64,000 nt of DNA from Candidatus Uabimicrobium amorphum (GCF_009002475.1 NZ_AP019860.1:2232001-2296000); one strand, 5' to 3'. Counted from the first letter of the stretch, positions 26,775 through 36,233 are shown. A program made the numbers and translations. Notes: a model not told the origin generated them from the letters alone.

Positions 26775-27659
26775 CTACTCGCTTTCTTCTTGCGTAGATT
26801 TTTTGACAAACTCTACGTTGTATTCTTCACCAGTCCATTCTTTCAAGACAAATGCCGCCATTTTTCGAACGGGTAAAACTGGGTCATTGAGTTTCTTTTT
26901 GACTTGCGGGACAAAAGTTCGGTCTCCAATTTTTCCTAGCGCGCGAATGGAGTTGTAGCGAATGGTAGGTTCTTTGTCCTCGAGTGTTTTTTGCGCAATC
27001 ACATTGGCGGCATTCAAATTTCCAACAACGGCCAGACCAATAAGAGCATGGTTACGCGCCTCAGCGCTTGTTTCTTCAAGCCCCTTGAGCAAAACGGGTA
27101 AGGATTTATCCTTGTCTTTGTCTTCGTCATTGACAACACGCGAAAGAGCAAAGTACAACATACCGCGCACCGCTTCATCTTGTTCGCTTTCTATCGCTCC
27201 CAAAAGAGCTTCTTGTGGAGTGTCGGTATATCCTATATGCCCCACACTCATCGCAGAATTGCGGCGTACTTCGACATTTGCTTCGTTTAACGCCGAAAGA
27301 AGATAAGGAATTGCGCGTATGTCGTCGCAAAAACCGAGTGCAGCAGAGGATATGATTTTTTGATCATCTTCACCTTCCGCAAGTGCGCCGACAACTTCGC
27401 TAAAGTGTCCACGTGTCAATTCTAAAAGTTTTTTTTCTGCCGAGTGGATATTACCGTGATCGCGTAATTTTTGCGCACCGCTCCATTCGGTTAACAGAGT
27501 ATCTAAATCTGTAAATAGTTCGTTGTTAAAAGAGGCATCATCAAGACCATCTCTGGTTGTTTTTATACCTTCCCAATCGATGTCTTTTTTTTCTTCTTTG
27601 GTCTTGCAACCAACTAAAATGGTTATGCCTAGTACCATCATAATAATTATATTTCTCAT
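26775..27659 (-). CDS. HEAT-repeat lipoprotein
   Basis: A 294-residue lipoprotein: MRNIIIMMVLGITILVGC gives a type II signal with lipobox ILVGC. The body consists of HEAT/PBS-lyase-like repeats (for example DDIRAIPYLLSALNEANVEVRRNSAMSVG and EPTIRYNSIRALGKIGD), a fold used for protein binding. The ATG at 27659 is preferred because GGAG lies five bases upstream; the open frame reaches 27689. It is probably periplasmic or outer-membrane attached. The partner is unknown; the OPT transporter gene follows on the same strand. Such HEAT lipoproteins are common in planctomycetes. Confidence 0.8.
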   Translation of the reverse strand: MRNIIIMMVLGITILVGCKTKEEKKDIDWEGIKTTRDGLDDASFNNELFTDLDTLLTEWSGAQKLRDHGNIHSAEKKLLELTRGHFSEVVGALAEGEDDQKIISSAALGFCDDIRAIPYLLSALNEANVEVRRNSAMSVGHIGYTDTPQEALLGAIESEQDEAVRGMLYFALSRVVNDEDKDKDKSLPVLLKGLEETSAEARNHALIGLAVVGNLNAANVIAQKTLEDKEPTIRYNSIRALGKIGDRTFVPQVKKKLNDPVLPVRKMAAFVLKEWTGEEYNVEFVKKSTQEESE

Positions 27660-27853
27660 CATTTCTCCATGGTTATGTACGAACCCCATAAAAGAACCTT
27701 AAGTCTTAGATGTAGTTGTATGTTAGCATAAGTAATTCACTAGCGAAAAGGAAAAAACAAAAAATCTAGACGAGTAAGCAAAAGTATACAAATATATAAG
27801 ACGTTTACTATTGTATTTTGGGATACAAAAAATTTGTGATTTTGGTCGTTTAT

Positions 27854-27950
27854 GACTACGGCTACGGTTACGATTACGGTTACGATTACGGTTACGGTCA
27901 GGGTCACGGTCAGGGTCACGGTCAGGGTGACGATTAGGTCACGGTAACGG
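27854..27950. repeat. Degenerate hexamer array (TTACGG-like)
   Basis: About 16 consecutive six-base units of the type TTACGG, TTACGA, TCACGG and TCAGGG. A 12-base higher-order unit (GATTACGGTTAC) occurs twice, then GGTCAGGGTCAC-like units. It lies between two minus-strand genes and touches the stop of the DUF1304 gene. Confidence 0.85.
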
Positions 27951-28337
27951 TTATGTGTTTTTGCGGCAATACAATGTAATCCCTACTAGCATTAGAGCTG
28001 GAGGAAGTCCTTGTCCTAAGACTCCGGTGATCATATGCGGTGCCGAATAGAGAAGAACTAAGGCCGCGGCTACCATACAGGAACCAATATATGCTAGGAG
28101 AGTAAAAGCGATGGTTTCATTCTTTTTCATAACAACTAGTGCTGCGATGATGCCTAGGGCGAAAAACAAGTTGTAAAAACCTTGATTAAAAGCAAGTAAC
28201 TGTGTAGATTCTATAGTTTCGGCACTTTGGCCAAAAACTTTTTGCACTTTGGGATTTGTCCACAACAGACTTTCTAAACAAAAAAACAATACATGAATGA
28301 GTGCAGACAACGCTGCAAATATTTTAATCATTTTCAT
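27951..28337 (-). CDS. DUF1304 family membrane protein
   Basis: A 128-residue protein with four hydrophobic segments. The motif ALIHVLFFCLESLLWTNPKVQKVFG followed by LAFNQGFYNLFFALG matches DUF1304, a family of small four-helix membrane proteins without a known activity. Start is ATG 28337, or ATG 28331, which would drop two residues; the ribosome site is weak. The stop codon abuts the hexamer array, so the last codons may have been affected by repeat expansion. It is followed by no obvious terminator other than that array. Confidence 0.82.
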   Translation of the reverse strand: MKMIKIFAALSALIHVLFFCLESLLWTNPKVQKVFGQSAETIESTQLLAFNQGFYNLFFALGIIAALVVMKKNETIAFTLLAYIGSCMVAAALVLLYSAPHMITGVLGQGLPPALMLVGITLYCRKNT

Positions 28338-28469
28338 AATTTTTCTGCGAAAAAACGCGTATTTAACGTTGAATTCGCTTCCTTTCTAAATTTTTTTCAA
28401 AATTTTTTTCAAAATCGCAAAAGAGTTTACACTTTTATTGTAGACCAGGACGCGTAAGCCAAACATTTT

Positions 28470-29054
28470 ATGGTGCTTTATATGAAATTATACAAAAGTT
28501 GCTCAGAACTCACAGTACAACTCATTGAGTATATCAAAGAAAACCCGCATACGATAGATCATATGAATGATTTTTTATCGCGTTACCAAGATGCGGTATT
28601 TAATTTCGTTCGTCTAAGCATTGGTCACTATCACGATAGCCTAGAATTAACAAATAAAGTACTTCTCACGTTATCTGTAAAAGTGAAACAAATTGAAACC
28701 CCGAAAAAATTCAACTACCTGGCCATTAAGATCATCAAAGGGGAAATAAGTAACTATTGGCGTACCAAAAAAGCAAAAAAGCGTGCGATCGTCCAACACA
28801 AAAGCGAAAGCGAAGCTTTTGCCGAACAGATGCTGGTTAACGATCATCGCGCCTCGGAATTATTTGAAAGTTTACTCATTCGCGAAGTCATCGAAGAGAT
28901 GGATGATCCACATATTCGCGATATCTTTTTATTGAAATATCGCGATGGCAAAAACGTTTCTTTTATCGCCAATGAACTAAATATTAGCAGATATCAGGTC
29001 AACAAATCTCTAGAAGTTTTACATAACGAGCTAAAAAAATGTATAGGAGAATAG
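28470..29054 (+). CDS. Sigma-70-like (ECF-type) sigma factor
   Basis: A 194-residue protein with sigma region 2-like helices at about 40-110 (FLSRYQDAVFNFVRLSIGHY, then FNYLAIKIIKGEISNYWR). A region 4 helix-turn-helix occupies about 140-190 (IRDIFLLKYRDGKNVSFIANELNISRYQVNKSLEVL). It would direct RNA polymerase to specific promoters. It lies 4 bases before a transmembrane Ser/Thr kinase gene, a pairing well known in planctomycetes where kinase and sigma factor can form a signalling unit. Start may be ATG 28470 or ATG 28482; neither has a clear Shine-Dalgarno site. A T-rich direct repeat lies upstream at about 28385-28412. Confidence 0.78.
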   Translation: MVLYMKLYKSCSELTVQLIEYIKENPHTIDHMNDFLSRYQDAVFNFVRLSIGHYHDSLELTNKVLLTLSVKVKQIETPKKFNYLAIKIIKGEISNYWRTKKAKKRAIVQHKSESEAFAEQMLVNDHRASELFESLLIREVIEEMDDPHIRDIFLLKYRDGKNVSFIANELNISRYQVNKSLEVLHNELKKCIGE

Positions 29055-29058
29055 TGTA

Positions 29059-32000
29059 ATGAGCGAGTTGGAACGCAAATTGAAACAATGTGCAAAACTC
29101 TGCTATGACGACGACAATGCGCCGAAAATACCTAGGTACAAATTGGAGACAAACGAAATTTGCGACTCGATCTTATCGCACTTTGACCATACGCCGCAAT
29201 CTCCACCGCGTAGAAAGGAAGAACAAATGGACATGCAAATACCTGGATACAATGTAATTAGCAAATTGGGACAAGGTGGCATGGGTGCCGTGTACAAAGC
29301 GATGCAAAAATCCATGCAACGCACCGTCGCCATTAAAGTTTTATCCAGACAAAATCAAAACAACGACTATGTAAAAAGATTTATACGCGAAGCACGCTCT
29401 GTTGCTAGGCTCAATCACAAAAATATTATTACCGGTATTGATGTGGGTACCAGCAATAATTTTTATTACTTTGTTATGGAATACATTGACGGAAAAAATG
29501 TCGCCCAAATTTTAGGAAAAGGTAAGTTACCCCTAAACAAGTCATTGAATATCGTCATTCAAATTGCCGAAGCACTTCGCTATGCGGATGCACAACACAA
29601 CATCATTCACCGCGACATTAAACCTGAAAATATTATGATTCGCAGTGAAGACTCTCATGTAAAACTCTGCGACTTAGGTTTGGCAAGACGCGCAAATATC
29701 TCAACAATGACCGCTGATGGTCGCATCATGGGTACTCCTCATTATATGTCTCCGGAGCAATGCCGCGGTGAGAATGATATTGATAAACGCAGCGACATCT
29801 ACAGTTTGGGTATTACGTTTTTCCATATGGTCACAGGAAAACAGCCATTTTCTGCTCCGCACCCCGCGGCTCTCTGCCTAAAACACATTTCGGAAAAGTT
29901 GCCCAATCCGAAAAAGTTGAACAGCAATTTACCGAACTCTTTGTATCCGCTGCTATTAAAAATGACCGCCAAAGAAAAAAAAGATCGTTTTCAAAATTAT
30001 GAAGAGCTTATAGAAGCTTTACAAACTTTTCGTAGCAGTCGCTATACGAAAACAGTAACCAATGCCACACAACTTATTGATGAACAAACAATACCCACGA
30101 AAAAATTGACACAGACATCGCGAACGCGTACCGCGCGCATACAACAACCTCCTAAAAAGAAATTTCCTGTTCCTATGTGGGGGGTGGGTGTTGCAGTAGC
30201 GGTTGTCGCCATTATTATTGTGCTACAATTTACCGGTGTGGATCCACAGCAAGTACAGCAACAAATTGTGCAAAAAATAAATGATAACGATTTGCAACTT
30301 GCCTGGGAAATCGCCGACGAGCACAGTAGCTACCCTGAAATTTATGAACTTCGCGATTATATTGAACAGTCGATATCTTTGCGTGAAAAAAGTCAAGATG
30401 AGGCAAATGATGCGCAGCTATTATCTCTGATGAAACAGAACCAAGGTCAAGGGCCCTCCTGGTACAATCAGATACTTAAAAATGTAACAAAACGCATCAA
30501 TAAACGTCGTCAACAAAAACTATACGACGCACAGATGGTAAAGAATCAACTGTTGGCCAACATTGAAGAAAACATTCACAAAGCCATCCAAGCAGCAGAT
30601 GTGTATTTACTGCACGACATGCTCTCACAAGTAAAAGAGAAACAATTAATTACAAAATGGGGTAAGTCATTCCCTGAACAAGAGAACATGTTGTGGCAAA
30701 TGATCATTGCGCAAGTAATTTACATTCACGAGCAAAAAAACAGTGACCCTAAAAAATCTCTTGTCAAAATATTAGAAGGAGATTTTTCGGTAACCGCCCA
30801 AGAAATCGCGGAAAGAAAACTAGCCACACTCGAAAAACGACCAAAAAACAATATGGAAGAGTTACAATGGGAACAATACCAATCCAAGTTACAGAAACTT
30901 GTGACACAACAAAAATATAGCAAAGTGGGGGAGTGTTTAAAGAAACTTTGTCAGCAAGATGCCACCAGAGAAAGTGCAGTTGATTTTATTGAAGAAGTAT
31001 TCAATAATATTCCCCAAGATCCGCGAATCAATAGAAGTAACATTAAAATGGCCATCAACCAATTTAGCGACTTTGTCAATTTTTACGCACAAATCGCCGA
31101 TTTTCTACCGCAACAGCACATGGGACACCAATACATTTTGCAGATTTTCCAAAATATAAACGAGACATTGTACTCATTTGCAGAGAACGCGCCACAGGTT
31201 AACCTTGCGGCAATTTTATTCCTACACGAAAAAACCATGGATCAACTTCCCGTTTCTGCACAACAAAAATGGAAAATCACCATTGCGCAAAATATGGAAA
31301 AATACATAACAACAAACGTACGTTCCAAAGATCTAGCCAAAATAGCAGAACTCATAGACGAATATCCCAAATTCATGGACAAAAAAGTACAAGACAAACA
31401 CCAAGAAATCGTCAAACTAAGAATTCAAGGCCTCACTGAAAAGTTAGTAAATGCAGTAGAAAAATCTATGTTTTGGGAAATACAACCATACTATCGTGCG
31501 CTAAAAATACTGCGTGAAGTCAACGAACAAGAGTTTTCTGCAATGGAAAGTAGAGTGCTTGATCAGGTCAAAGCTACCGCGGGACATCTTATTGAACAAG
31601 AAAATTTCGAGATGGCCAAGAACTACTACAATCGCCTACGCGAAAAATTTCCAGAGGACAGTGAAGTTGTTCGAGAAATTGGCGAACTACAACAACAGCT
31701 AGAAGAGAAAGGCGCACCAGAAAGTCGCGACGACAAGGTAAAAAAATTGTTAGCGGGACGTATAAAAAACTTCGGTGGCAATTGGCTAGAAGCCAACTAT
31801 CCATTCTTTCGTTCGCAGGAGTTGGGCTTACTGGGAATGGAAAAAGACTGGCATTTATTCAAGTATGGAAAAAAATTCAAGCCATTAAACATGAAAATGT
31901 ATTCACCAAAATTGATGTTGTTAAAAAAAGGTGAGGTGGTTTTATACAAATACCCCATGCAGCCAAACTATTTTCATATAAAAACCCATATCGTCAATCC

Positions 32001-32454
32001 GCAACAACCGGAAATGCGTAAGGAATTTAGTAAAGTAGTCGACAACACCCCGAAAAAAATAGGAAAAAATTTTGGAGTAGTGTTATTTTATCGTCCAGGA
32101 AAATCGTATTACTTAATTTTGTTCAATGTACGTGACCGACGTAACCATCTTTACATAGTAAAACCAAATGGAAAAGAGCGGTTAATAAACAAGTCCGAAG
32201 GAAATTTTATCGATCACAAAAGACCTTACGAAATATGGGTGCGATACAAAGGTGAAGAAAAAGAGCTAGACTTTAACTGTGGTGATGCCGCTGTAGAACA
32301 CAACATGGAAAATGATGGTGTAGAACCCGAAGGTTTTGTGGGCTTAGTGGCTCTGGAGTGGTTAGCAATGTGGAATATCGAGATTAGCACCAATCTCAAT
32401 ATGGAAGAGTTTCCTTTTGATGGCAAAATTCATTTGCGAAAGCAAAATAGGTAG
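29059..32454 (+). CDS. Transmembrane Ser/Thr protein kinase with large extracytoplasmic domain
   Basis: An 1131-residue protein. The kinase domain (about 64-325) is complete: glycine loop GQGGMG (71-76), catalytic Lys93, HRDIKPEN (184-191), DLG (205-207, in place of DFG) and GTPHYMSPEQ. A transmembrane segment at 373-391 is followed by about 500 residues of predicted helical, Gln/Lys-rich sequence that may be TPR-like. The last 180 residues, rich in beta strands (FVGLVALEWLAMWNIEIS), resemble LamG/3-keto-disaccharide-hydrolase-like jellyrolls. The ATG follows AGGAGAAT. Linked to the sigma factor 4 bases upstream, so it likely senses an external cue and acts on transcription. Confidence 0.88.
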   Translation: MSELERKLKQCAKLCYDDDNAPKIPRYKLETNEICDSILSHFDHTPQSPPRRKEEQMDMQIPGYNVISKLGQGGMGAVYKAMQKSMQRTVAIKVLSRQNQNNDYVKRFIREARSVARLNHKNIITGIDVGTSNNFYYFVMEYIDGKNVAQILGKGKLPLNKSLNIVIQIAEALRYADAQHNIIHRDIKPENIMIRSEDSHVKLCDLGLARRANISTMTADGRIMGTPHYMSPEQCRGENDIDKRSDIYSLGITFFHMVTGKQPFSAPHPAALCLKHISEKLPNPKKLNSNLPNSLYPLLLKMTAKEKKDRFQNYEELIEALQTFRSSRYTKTVTNATQLIDEQTIPTKKLTQTSRTRTARIQQPPKKKFPVPMWGVGVAVAVVAIIIVLQFTGVDPQQVQQQIVQKINDNDLQLAWEIADEHSSYPEIYELRDYIEQSISLREKSQDEANDAQLLSLMKQNQGQGPSWYNQILKNVTKRINKRRQQKLYDAQMVKNQLLANIEENIHKAIQAADVYLLHDMLSQVKEKQLITKWGKSFPEQENMLWQMIIAQVIYIHEQKNSDPKKSLVKILEGDFSVTAQEIAERKLATLEKRPKNNMEELQWEQYQSKLQKLVTQQKYSKVGECLKKLCQQDATRESAVDFIEEVFNNIPQDPRINRSNIKMAINQFSDFVNFYAQIADFLPQQHMGHQYILQIFQNINETLYSFAENAPQVNLAAILFLHEKTMDQLPVSAQQKWKITIAQNMEKYITTNVRSKDLAKIAELIDEYPKFMDKKVQDKHQEIVKLRIQGLTEKLVNAVEKSMFWEIQPYYRALKILREVNEQEFSAMESRVLDQVKATAGHLIEQENFEMAKNYYNRLREKFPEDSEVVREIGELQQQLEEKGAPESRDDKVKKLLAGRIKNFGGNWLEANYPFFRSQELGLLGMEKDWHLFKYGKKFKPLNMKMYSPKLMLLKKGEVVLYKYPMQPNYFHIKTHIVNPQQPEMRKEFSKVVDNTPKKIGKNFGVVLFYRPGKSYYLILFNVRDRRNHLYIVKPNGKERLINKSEGNFIDHKRPYEIWVRYKGEEKELDFNCGDAAVEHNMENDGVEPEGFVGLVALEWLAMWNIEISTNLNMEEFPFDGKIHLRKQNR

Positions 32455-32473
32455 GTGGGTTTAGTGGGGTTTA

Positions 32474-33022
32474 CTTCCATGTTGGTGCCCTCACCATCGA
32501 ATTAGCAGTTACAGCTGCGCTGTAAACTTCTATTCTCATACCTCTCCCACAGGGAGAGGTGTAATGCTTCTCTTTTGTAAAAAACAAAATTCGTTTGAGT
32601 TGCGAGACAAAAGTAGTGATGTAATACACTCTTTGATTGATGTTGTACCTGTGATAGCACTAAAGAAAATGAATGGAAACAAATTCAGACGTGTTACGCC
32701 TCTCCCGTGGGAGAGGCATGAGAATTAAGGCTTTTAGCGAAGCTAAAACCTTAAATTCGATGGTGAGGGCACCAATATGAAGACGAATTCCTTCACTCAG
32801 CAGAACTTCAATGATTTGCGATGGTGAGGGCACCAATATGAAGATGAATTCCTTCACTCAGCAGAACTTCAATGATTTGCGATGGTGAGGGCACCAACAT
32901 GAAAACGAATTTCTTCACTCAGCAGAACTTCAATGATTTGCGATGGTGAGGGCACCAACATGGAAGACGAATTTCTTCACTCAGCAGAACTTCAATGATT
33001 TGCGGTGGTGAGGGCACCAATC
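32474..33022. repeat. Mosaic of hairpins and a 61-bp tandem array
   Basis: This gap of about 590 bases holds no gene. Four full 61/62-base units and a partial fifth start at 32758, 32819, 32880, 32941 and 33003. Each begins CGATGGTGAGGGCACCAA and ends in ACTTCAATGATTTG. An inverted copy of the unit start lies at 32474-32503. Between them are hairpins CCTCTCCC-ACA-GGGAGAGG (32541-32559), CCTCTCCC-GT-GGGAGAGG (32699-32716), TTACAGC/GCTGTAA (32509-32525) and a GCTTTTAGC/GCTAAAA hairpin near 32730-32750. No spacer-like variable segments occur, so it is not a CRISPR. Confidence 0.85.
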
Positions 33023-33047
33023 CGAAGAAAAAATCCCTAATCGTAAA

Positions 33048-33398
33048 TCATCTCGCCAAACTTTTATAATCGCGGTCGTTGAGCAATAACTTTGCCCAAG
33101 AGTCACCCTTGTCCATTTTAGCTATTTGGATGAGAACATATGAAGCAATGGCAACATTACCAATACCCATAATCAACAAAAACCACGCAATTTTTCCGCC
33201 CAGGCCTTCTTTGTAGAAAACCCAAACATAAAAAACGGTAAATGCCAAATAGGCTTCGAGGAGTGTCGTACGTCCCCACGCATCGTTCATCATCATCGAG
33301 CCAGACTCAAAAAAATTTGCCGTCAGCAACGCGTGGACAATGGAACTGGCCATGGATACTAGAATGAATACAAACAAAACGCTAACAATTTTTTTCAC
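33048..33398 (-). CDS. DUF1475 family membrane protein
   Basis: A 116-residue protein with three or four hydrophobic segments and the motifs LLEAYLAFTVFYVWVFYKE and IAWFLLIMGIGNVAIASYVL, which I associate with DUF1475, small membrane proteins seen in planctomycetes and relatives. The GTG start follows GAAGGAT. It lies 18 bases after the ammonia-lyase gene and is likely the last gene of that operon. No function is known. Confidence 0.7.
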   Translation of the reverse strand: MKKIVSVLFVFILVSMASSIVHALLTANFFESGSMMMNDAWGRTTLLEAYLAFTVFYVWVFYKEGLGGKIAWFLLIMGIGNVAIASYVLIQIAKMDKGDSWAKLLLNDRDYKSLAR

Positions 33399-33416
33399 GG
33401 CAAAATCCTTCTGCTT

Positions 33417-34964
33417 TTATGCGCCTATCGTAAAAGAGCCACGCAAACTTTTCCCGGTGGCTTTTTCCACTGCCTCAATAATTTTATTGCTTTGAACTAA
33501 AGACTTCATATTGTTGTGATCGGGATAAAGCGGACGATCAACATCTAAATGGTCCACCACTTCGCGAATCGTGCTGTGTGCTGCGGCAGTACCAACTCCC
33601 GGCTTAAAATCCCGAAAATCTAGAGCTTGTGCTGCGGCCATCAATTCCAAACCAACAATAGCGTAGGCGTTGTCTAATATTTGACGCATTTTTATCACAC
33701 CGTTCATTCCCATGCTCACAAAATCCTCTTGATCTGCCGCCGCAGGAATCGACTGATTACTTGCAGGATGAGAAAGAATGCGTTGTTCAACAATCAACAT
33801 ATCGGAGGTGTATTGCGATAGCATCATACCAGAGAACATTCCGGCACCTTTGGTAAGAAAAGCAGGTAAACCAGAACTAAGGGCTGGATTTAACAAACGA
33901 TTCATACGTCTTTCCGCCATCACACATACCATGTTAACAGCAACCGCAACCATATCAAGCGGTAAGGCAATCGGTGTACCTTGAAAATTTGCCCCTGTTA
34001 AAACAGTGTCGCTTTCCGGCAAGAAAATAGGGTTATCTCCGACACCGTTAATTTCGATGGATACCTGACTGTGAAGGTAACGAATCGCATCGCGAGCTGC
34101 ACCGACAACTTGTGGTGTCGAACGCATAGAGTATGCATCTTGAACACGCGTCTTGTGCTTGCCATCCAAAAGATCCGAGCCAGCGATTACTTGTCGTAAA
34201 TTCTCGGCACAAGTCACTGCTCCACTAAACCCACGTAGTTCATGTAATCGGTTGTCATAGGGCTTCATATTTGCCATCAATGCTTCCAAAGACATTGCCG
34301 CTGCGATATCAATATGCTTCATTAAGTTTTCGATGTCATGAAGCAATAAACAACTGATTCCGGCAACAAAATTGGAACCGTTGATTGTCGATAGTCCATC
34401 GCGAGCCTGTAAACCAGGAATAGGTATACCCGCTTTGTCCATCGCTTCTTTTGCAGAAAGTCGCTCACCTTTATAAAAAGCTTCGCCTTCCCCCATCAGT
34501 AGCATCGCAACCTGACTCATAGGCGCCAAGTCACCACAAGCCGCAACACTTCCCTTTTCACAAACAACTGGTGTAACACCCTTGTTTAAAAAAGCGATTA
34601 AAGTTTCGGTAATATCGGGGCGGCATCCCGAATGTCCATGGGCATGAACGTTAATACGTGTTGTAATCGCCGCACGCACAAACTCAACGGGAAAAGGTTC
34701 GCCAATACCTGCGGAGTGATTATATATGAGATATTTCTGAAACTGTTTTATTTGTTCATCATCGAGAACTATCTCAGAAAACTCACCTATTCCGGTATTC
34801 ACACCATACATAATTTCTTTGGCATGAATTTTTTCTTCTAACATCGCACGGCAACGTTTAATTCTTTGCCAGCAGTCAGAAGCAACTTGCAACTCTTCGT
34901 TGTGACGAGCAACGCGTACAACTTCTTCGGTACTTAAGTCCTTAGCTTTTAACGTAATGGTCAT
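33417..34964 (-). CDS. Histidine/aromatic amino acid ammonia-lyase with Ala-Cys-Gly at the MIO site
   Basis: A 515-residue MIO-type lyase: YGVNTGIGEF (53-62), NHSAGIGEP (82-90) with the His83 that marks His- or Tyr-type enzymes rather than Phe-type, QDAYSMRSTPQVVGA, and a full C-terminal helical region. Such enzymes remove ammonia from histidine to give urocanate, or from tyrosine. The prosthetic MIO group normally forms from Ala-Ser-Gly, but here the motif is GSVAACGDLAP with Cys143. MIO can form from Cys in engineered HutH, and natural ACG homologues may exist. No other hut genes are nearby; neighbours are a TPR lipoprotein (6 bases upstream) and DUF1475. The substrate is uncertain. Confidence 0.88.
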   Translation of the reverse strand: MTITLKAKDLSTEEVVRVARHNEELQVASDCWQRIKRCRAMLEEKIHAKEIMYGVNTGIGEFSEIVLDDEQIKQFQKYLIYNHSAGIGEPFPVEFVRAAITTRINVHAHGHSGCRPDITETLIAFLNKGVTPVVCEKGSVAACGDLAPMSQVAMLLMGEGEAFYKGERLSAKEAMDKAGIPIPGLQARDGLSTINGSNFVAGISCLLLHDIENLMKHIDIAAAMSLEALMANMKPYDNRLHELRGFSGAVTCAENLRQVIAGSDLLDGKHKTRVQDAYSMRSTPQVVGAARDAIRYLHSQVSIEINGVGDNPIFLPESDTVLTGANFQGTPIALPLDMVAVAVNMVCVMAERRMNRLLNPALSSGLPAFLTKGAGMFSGMMLSQYTSDMLIVEQRILSHPASNQSIPAAADQEDFVSMGMNGVIKMRQILDNAYAIVGLELMAAAQALDFRDFKPGVGTAAAHSTIREVVDHLDVDRPLYPDHNNMKSLVQSNKIIEAVEKATGKSLRGSFTIGA

Positions 34965-34970
34965 TTCTTA

Positions 34971-36233
34971 CTACTTTCCAGATCGCTTCATCTCACCAAC
35001 TAACCACTCAATAAAATCATCTACACGGTAACTTCCCAAATCTTTTTTGGCAATGGCTGCGTGCTTTAGAGCACGTTCGTATTGTTTTTGTGCGGCGAAA
35101 CATCTTGCCAACTGCAAGTGGTACTCACCCTTTTTATCAGAATTGGGAAGCGCTTTTAATAATTTCTGATACAGTGGTATTAACGATGGATGACTTTGAA
35201 CTTGCTCGGGAGAAACTTTGTCAAAACGCATTAGAAGCACCACTTTAGTTTGGATTAAATTTTCCATGTTTTCTTCGATTTTGCGATTTTGGTCTATCAC
35301 ATCTTGCCATTGTTGCAACTCTTCGTATTTCACACGATTTGACACATAAATATCAATACTCTTCGCGTAAGTGTTTACCAATTGCTCTCCAATTTCCTTG
35401 GATAAATTCTCAATTTGGTCGTCTTTCACTAGAGACTGGATATTACTATCTTTATCTTCATAAAATCGGCTTGTTTGAGTATTGGCTTCTTTTAATAAAT
35501 CGATGGCATTGGCTATATTATTTTCTTGCAGTTCTAAACGGCTTTCCATGACTAAATTTTTGATGTGCTTTTTTGTCACATCACTGCGCATATTTAGAAC
35601 TTTCAAATACAAAGGATCAGTAAAAGACTGCTTTTTTACGCTGCTGACATAACCTTGCTTGCGTTCGCGTATAAAGTCTTGTACATCGCGCAACTGTGCT
35701 TCTAATTCGGAAAAATCGGCAATATTACTTAGCGCATTATCATACAGCAAAAAGGCTTTTCCTTGGGCGAGATATATTTGTGTTTGTTCATTGTACGCTT
35801 GATTTAAATTACGCATAATAACATTAATGTCACCACGGCCACTATTACTAAACTGAACTTGTTGATCTTTTAAACTATCAATTTTTTGTTGTAAGGTAAT
35901 TTGTCGAAAACGATGTATTTCTTTTAATAAGTTGTATGCTGCATCGTAATCGCTTTGCAGTTGTAAGCATTTTTGATAGTACACGATGGCATTATCTAAC
36001 TCGCCTATTGCCGCATACGCTCGCGCAGTTAAATAATATATTTCGGGGTCTTCGTTGTTGACAAGAAGTGGTTCAAGCTCTTGTAAAGCTTTTTGCGATT
36101 CGTTGTTTTCAAGATAATATGCACTTTTTTGCAATGGATCACTGGGAATTGCGCGACTCTTCATTTTTGTAGGTTTTTGTACTAATTGACAGCTACATAG
36201 TAAGGCGCAAAGAATTATGGCGATGTATTTCAC
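34971..36233 (-). CDS. TPR lipoprotein
   Basis: A 420-residue lipoprotein (lipobox LLCSC). Residues about 30-110 contain TPR units (PEIYYLTARAYAAIGELDNAIVYYQKCLQL), followed by a long helical middle rich in Gln, and a C-terminal TPR-like part (GEYHLQLARCFAAQKQYERALKHAAIAKK). It starts with GTG after a strong GGAGGATCAA site. It is the first gene of the lyase operon and is divergent from the kynureninase operon. It probably acts as a periplasmic or outer-membrane scaffold. No partner can be named from sequence. Confidence 0.8.
   Translation of the reverse strand: MKYIAIILCALLCSCQLVQKPTKMKSRAIPSDPLQKSAYYLENNESQKALQELEPLLVNNEDPEIYYLTARAYAAIGELDNAIVYYQKCLQLQSDYDAAYNLLKEIHRFRQITLQQKIDSLKDQQVQFSNSGRGDINVIMRNLNQAYNEQTQIYLAQGKAFLLYDNALSNIADFSELEAQLRDVQDFIRERKQGYVSSVKKQSFTDPLYLKVLNMRSDVTKKHIKNLVMESRLELQENNIANAIDLLKEANTQTSRFYEDKDSNIQSLVKDDQIENLSKEIGEQLVNTYAKSIDIYVSNRVKYEELQQWQDVIDQNRKIEENMENLIQTKVVLLMRFDKVSPEQVQSHPSLIPLYQKLLKALPNSDKKGEYHLQLARCFAAQKQYERALKHAAIAKKDLGSYRVDDFIEWLVGEMKRSGK

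Noticed and set aside
32660..32857. Minus-strand open frame of 65 codons
   Set aside because: It is built from the intergenic repeat mosaic and has no coding evidence.
32758..33022. CRISPR-like array
   Set aside because: The 61-base units are contiguous, with no variable spacers and no cas genes nearby.
33417..34964. Histidine utilisation (hut) operon
   Set aside because: No hutU, hutI or hutF is adjacent; only a TPR lipoprotein and DUF1475 accompany the lyase.
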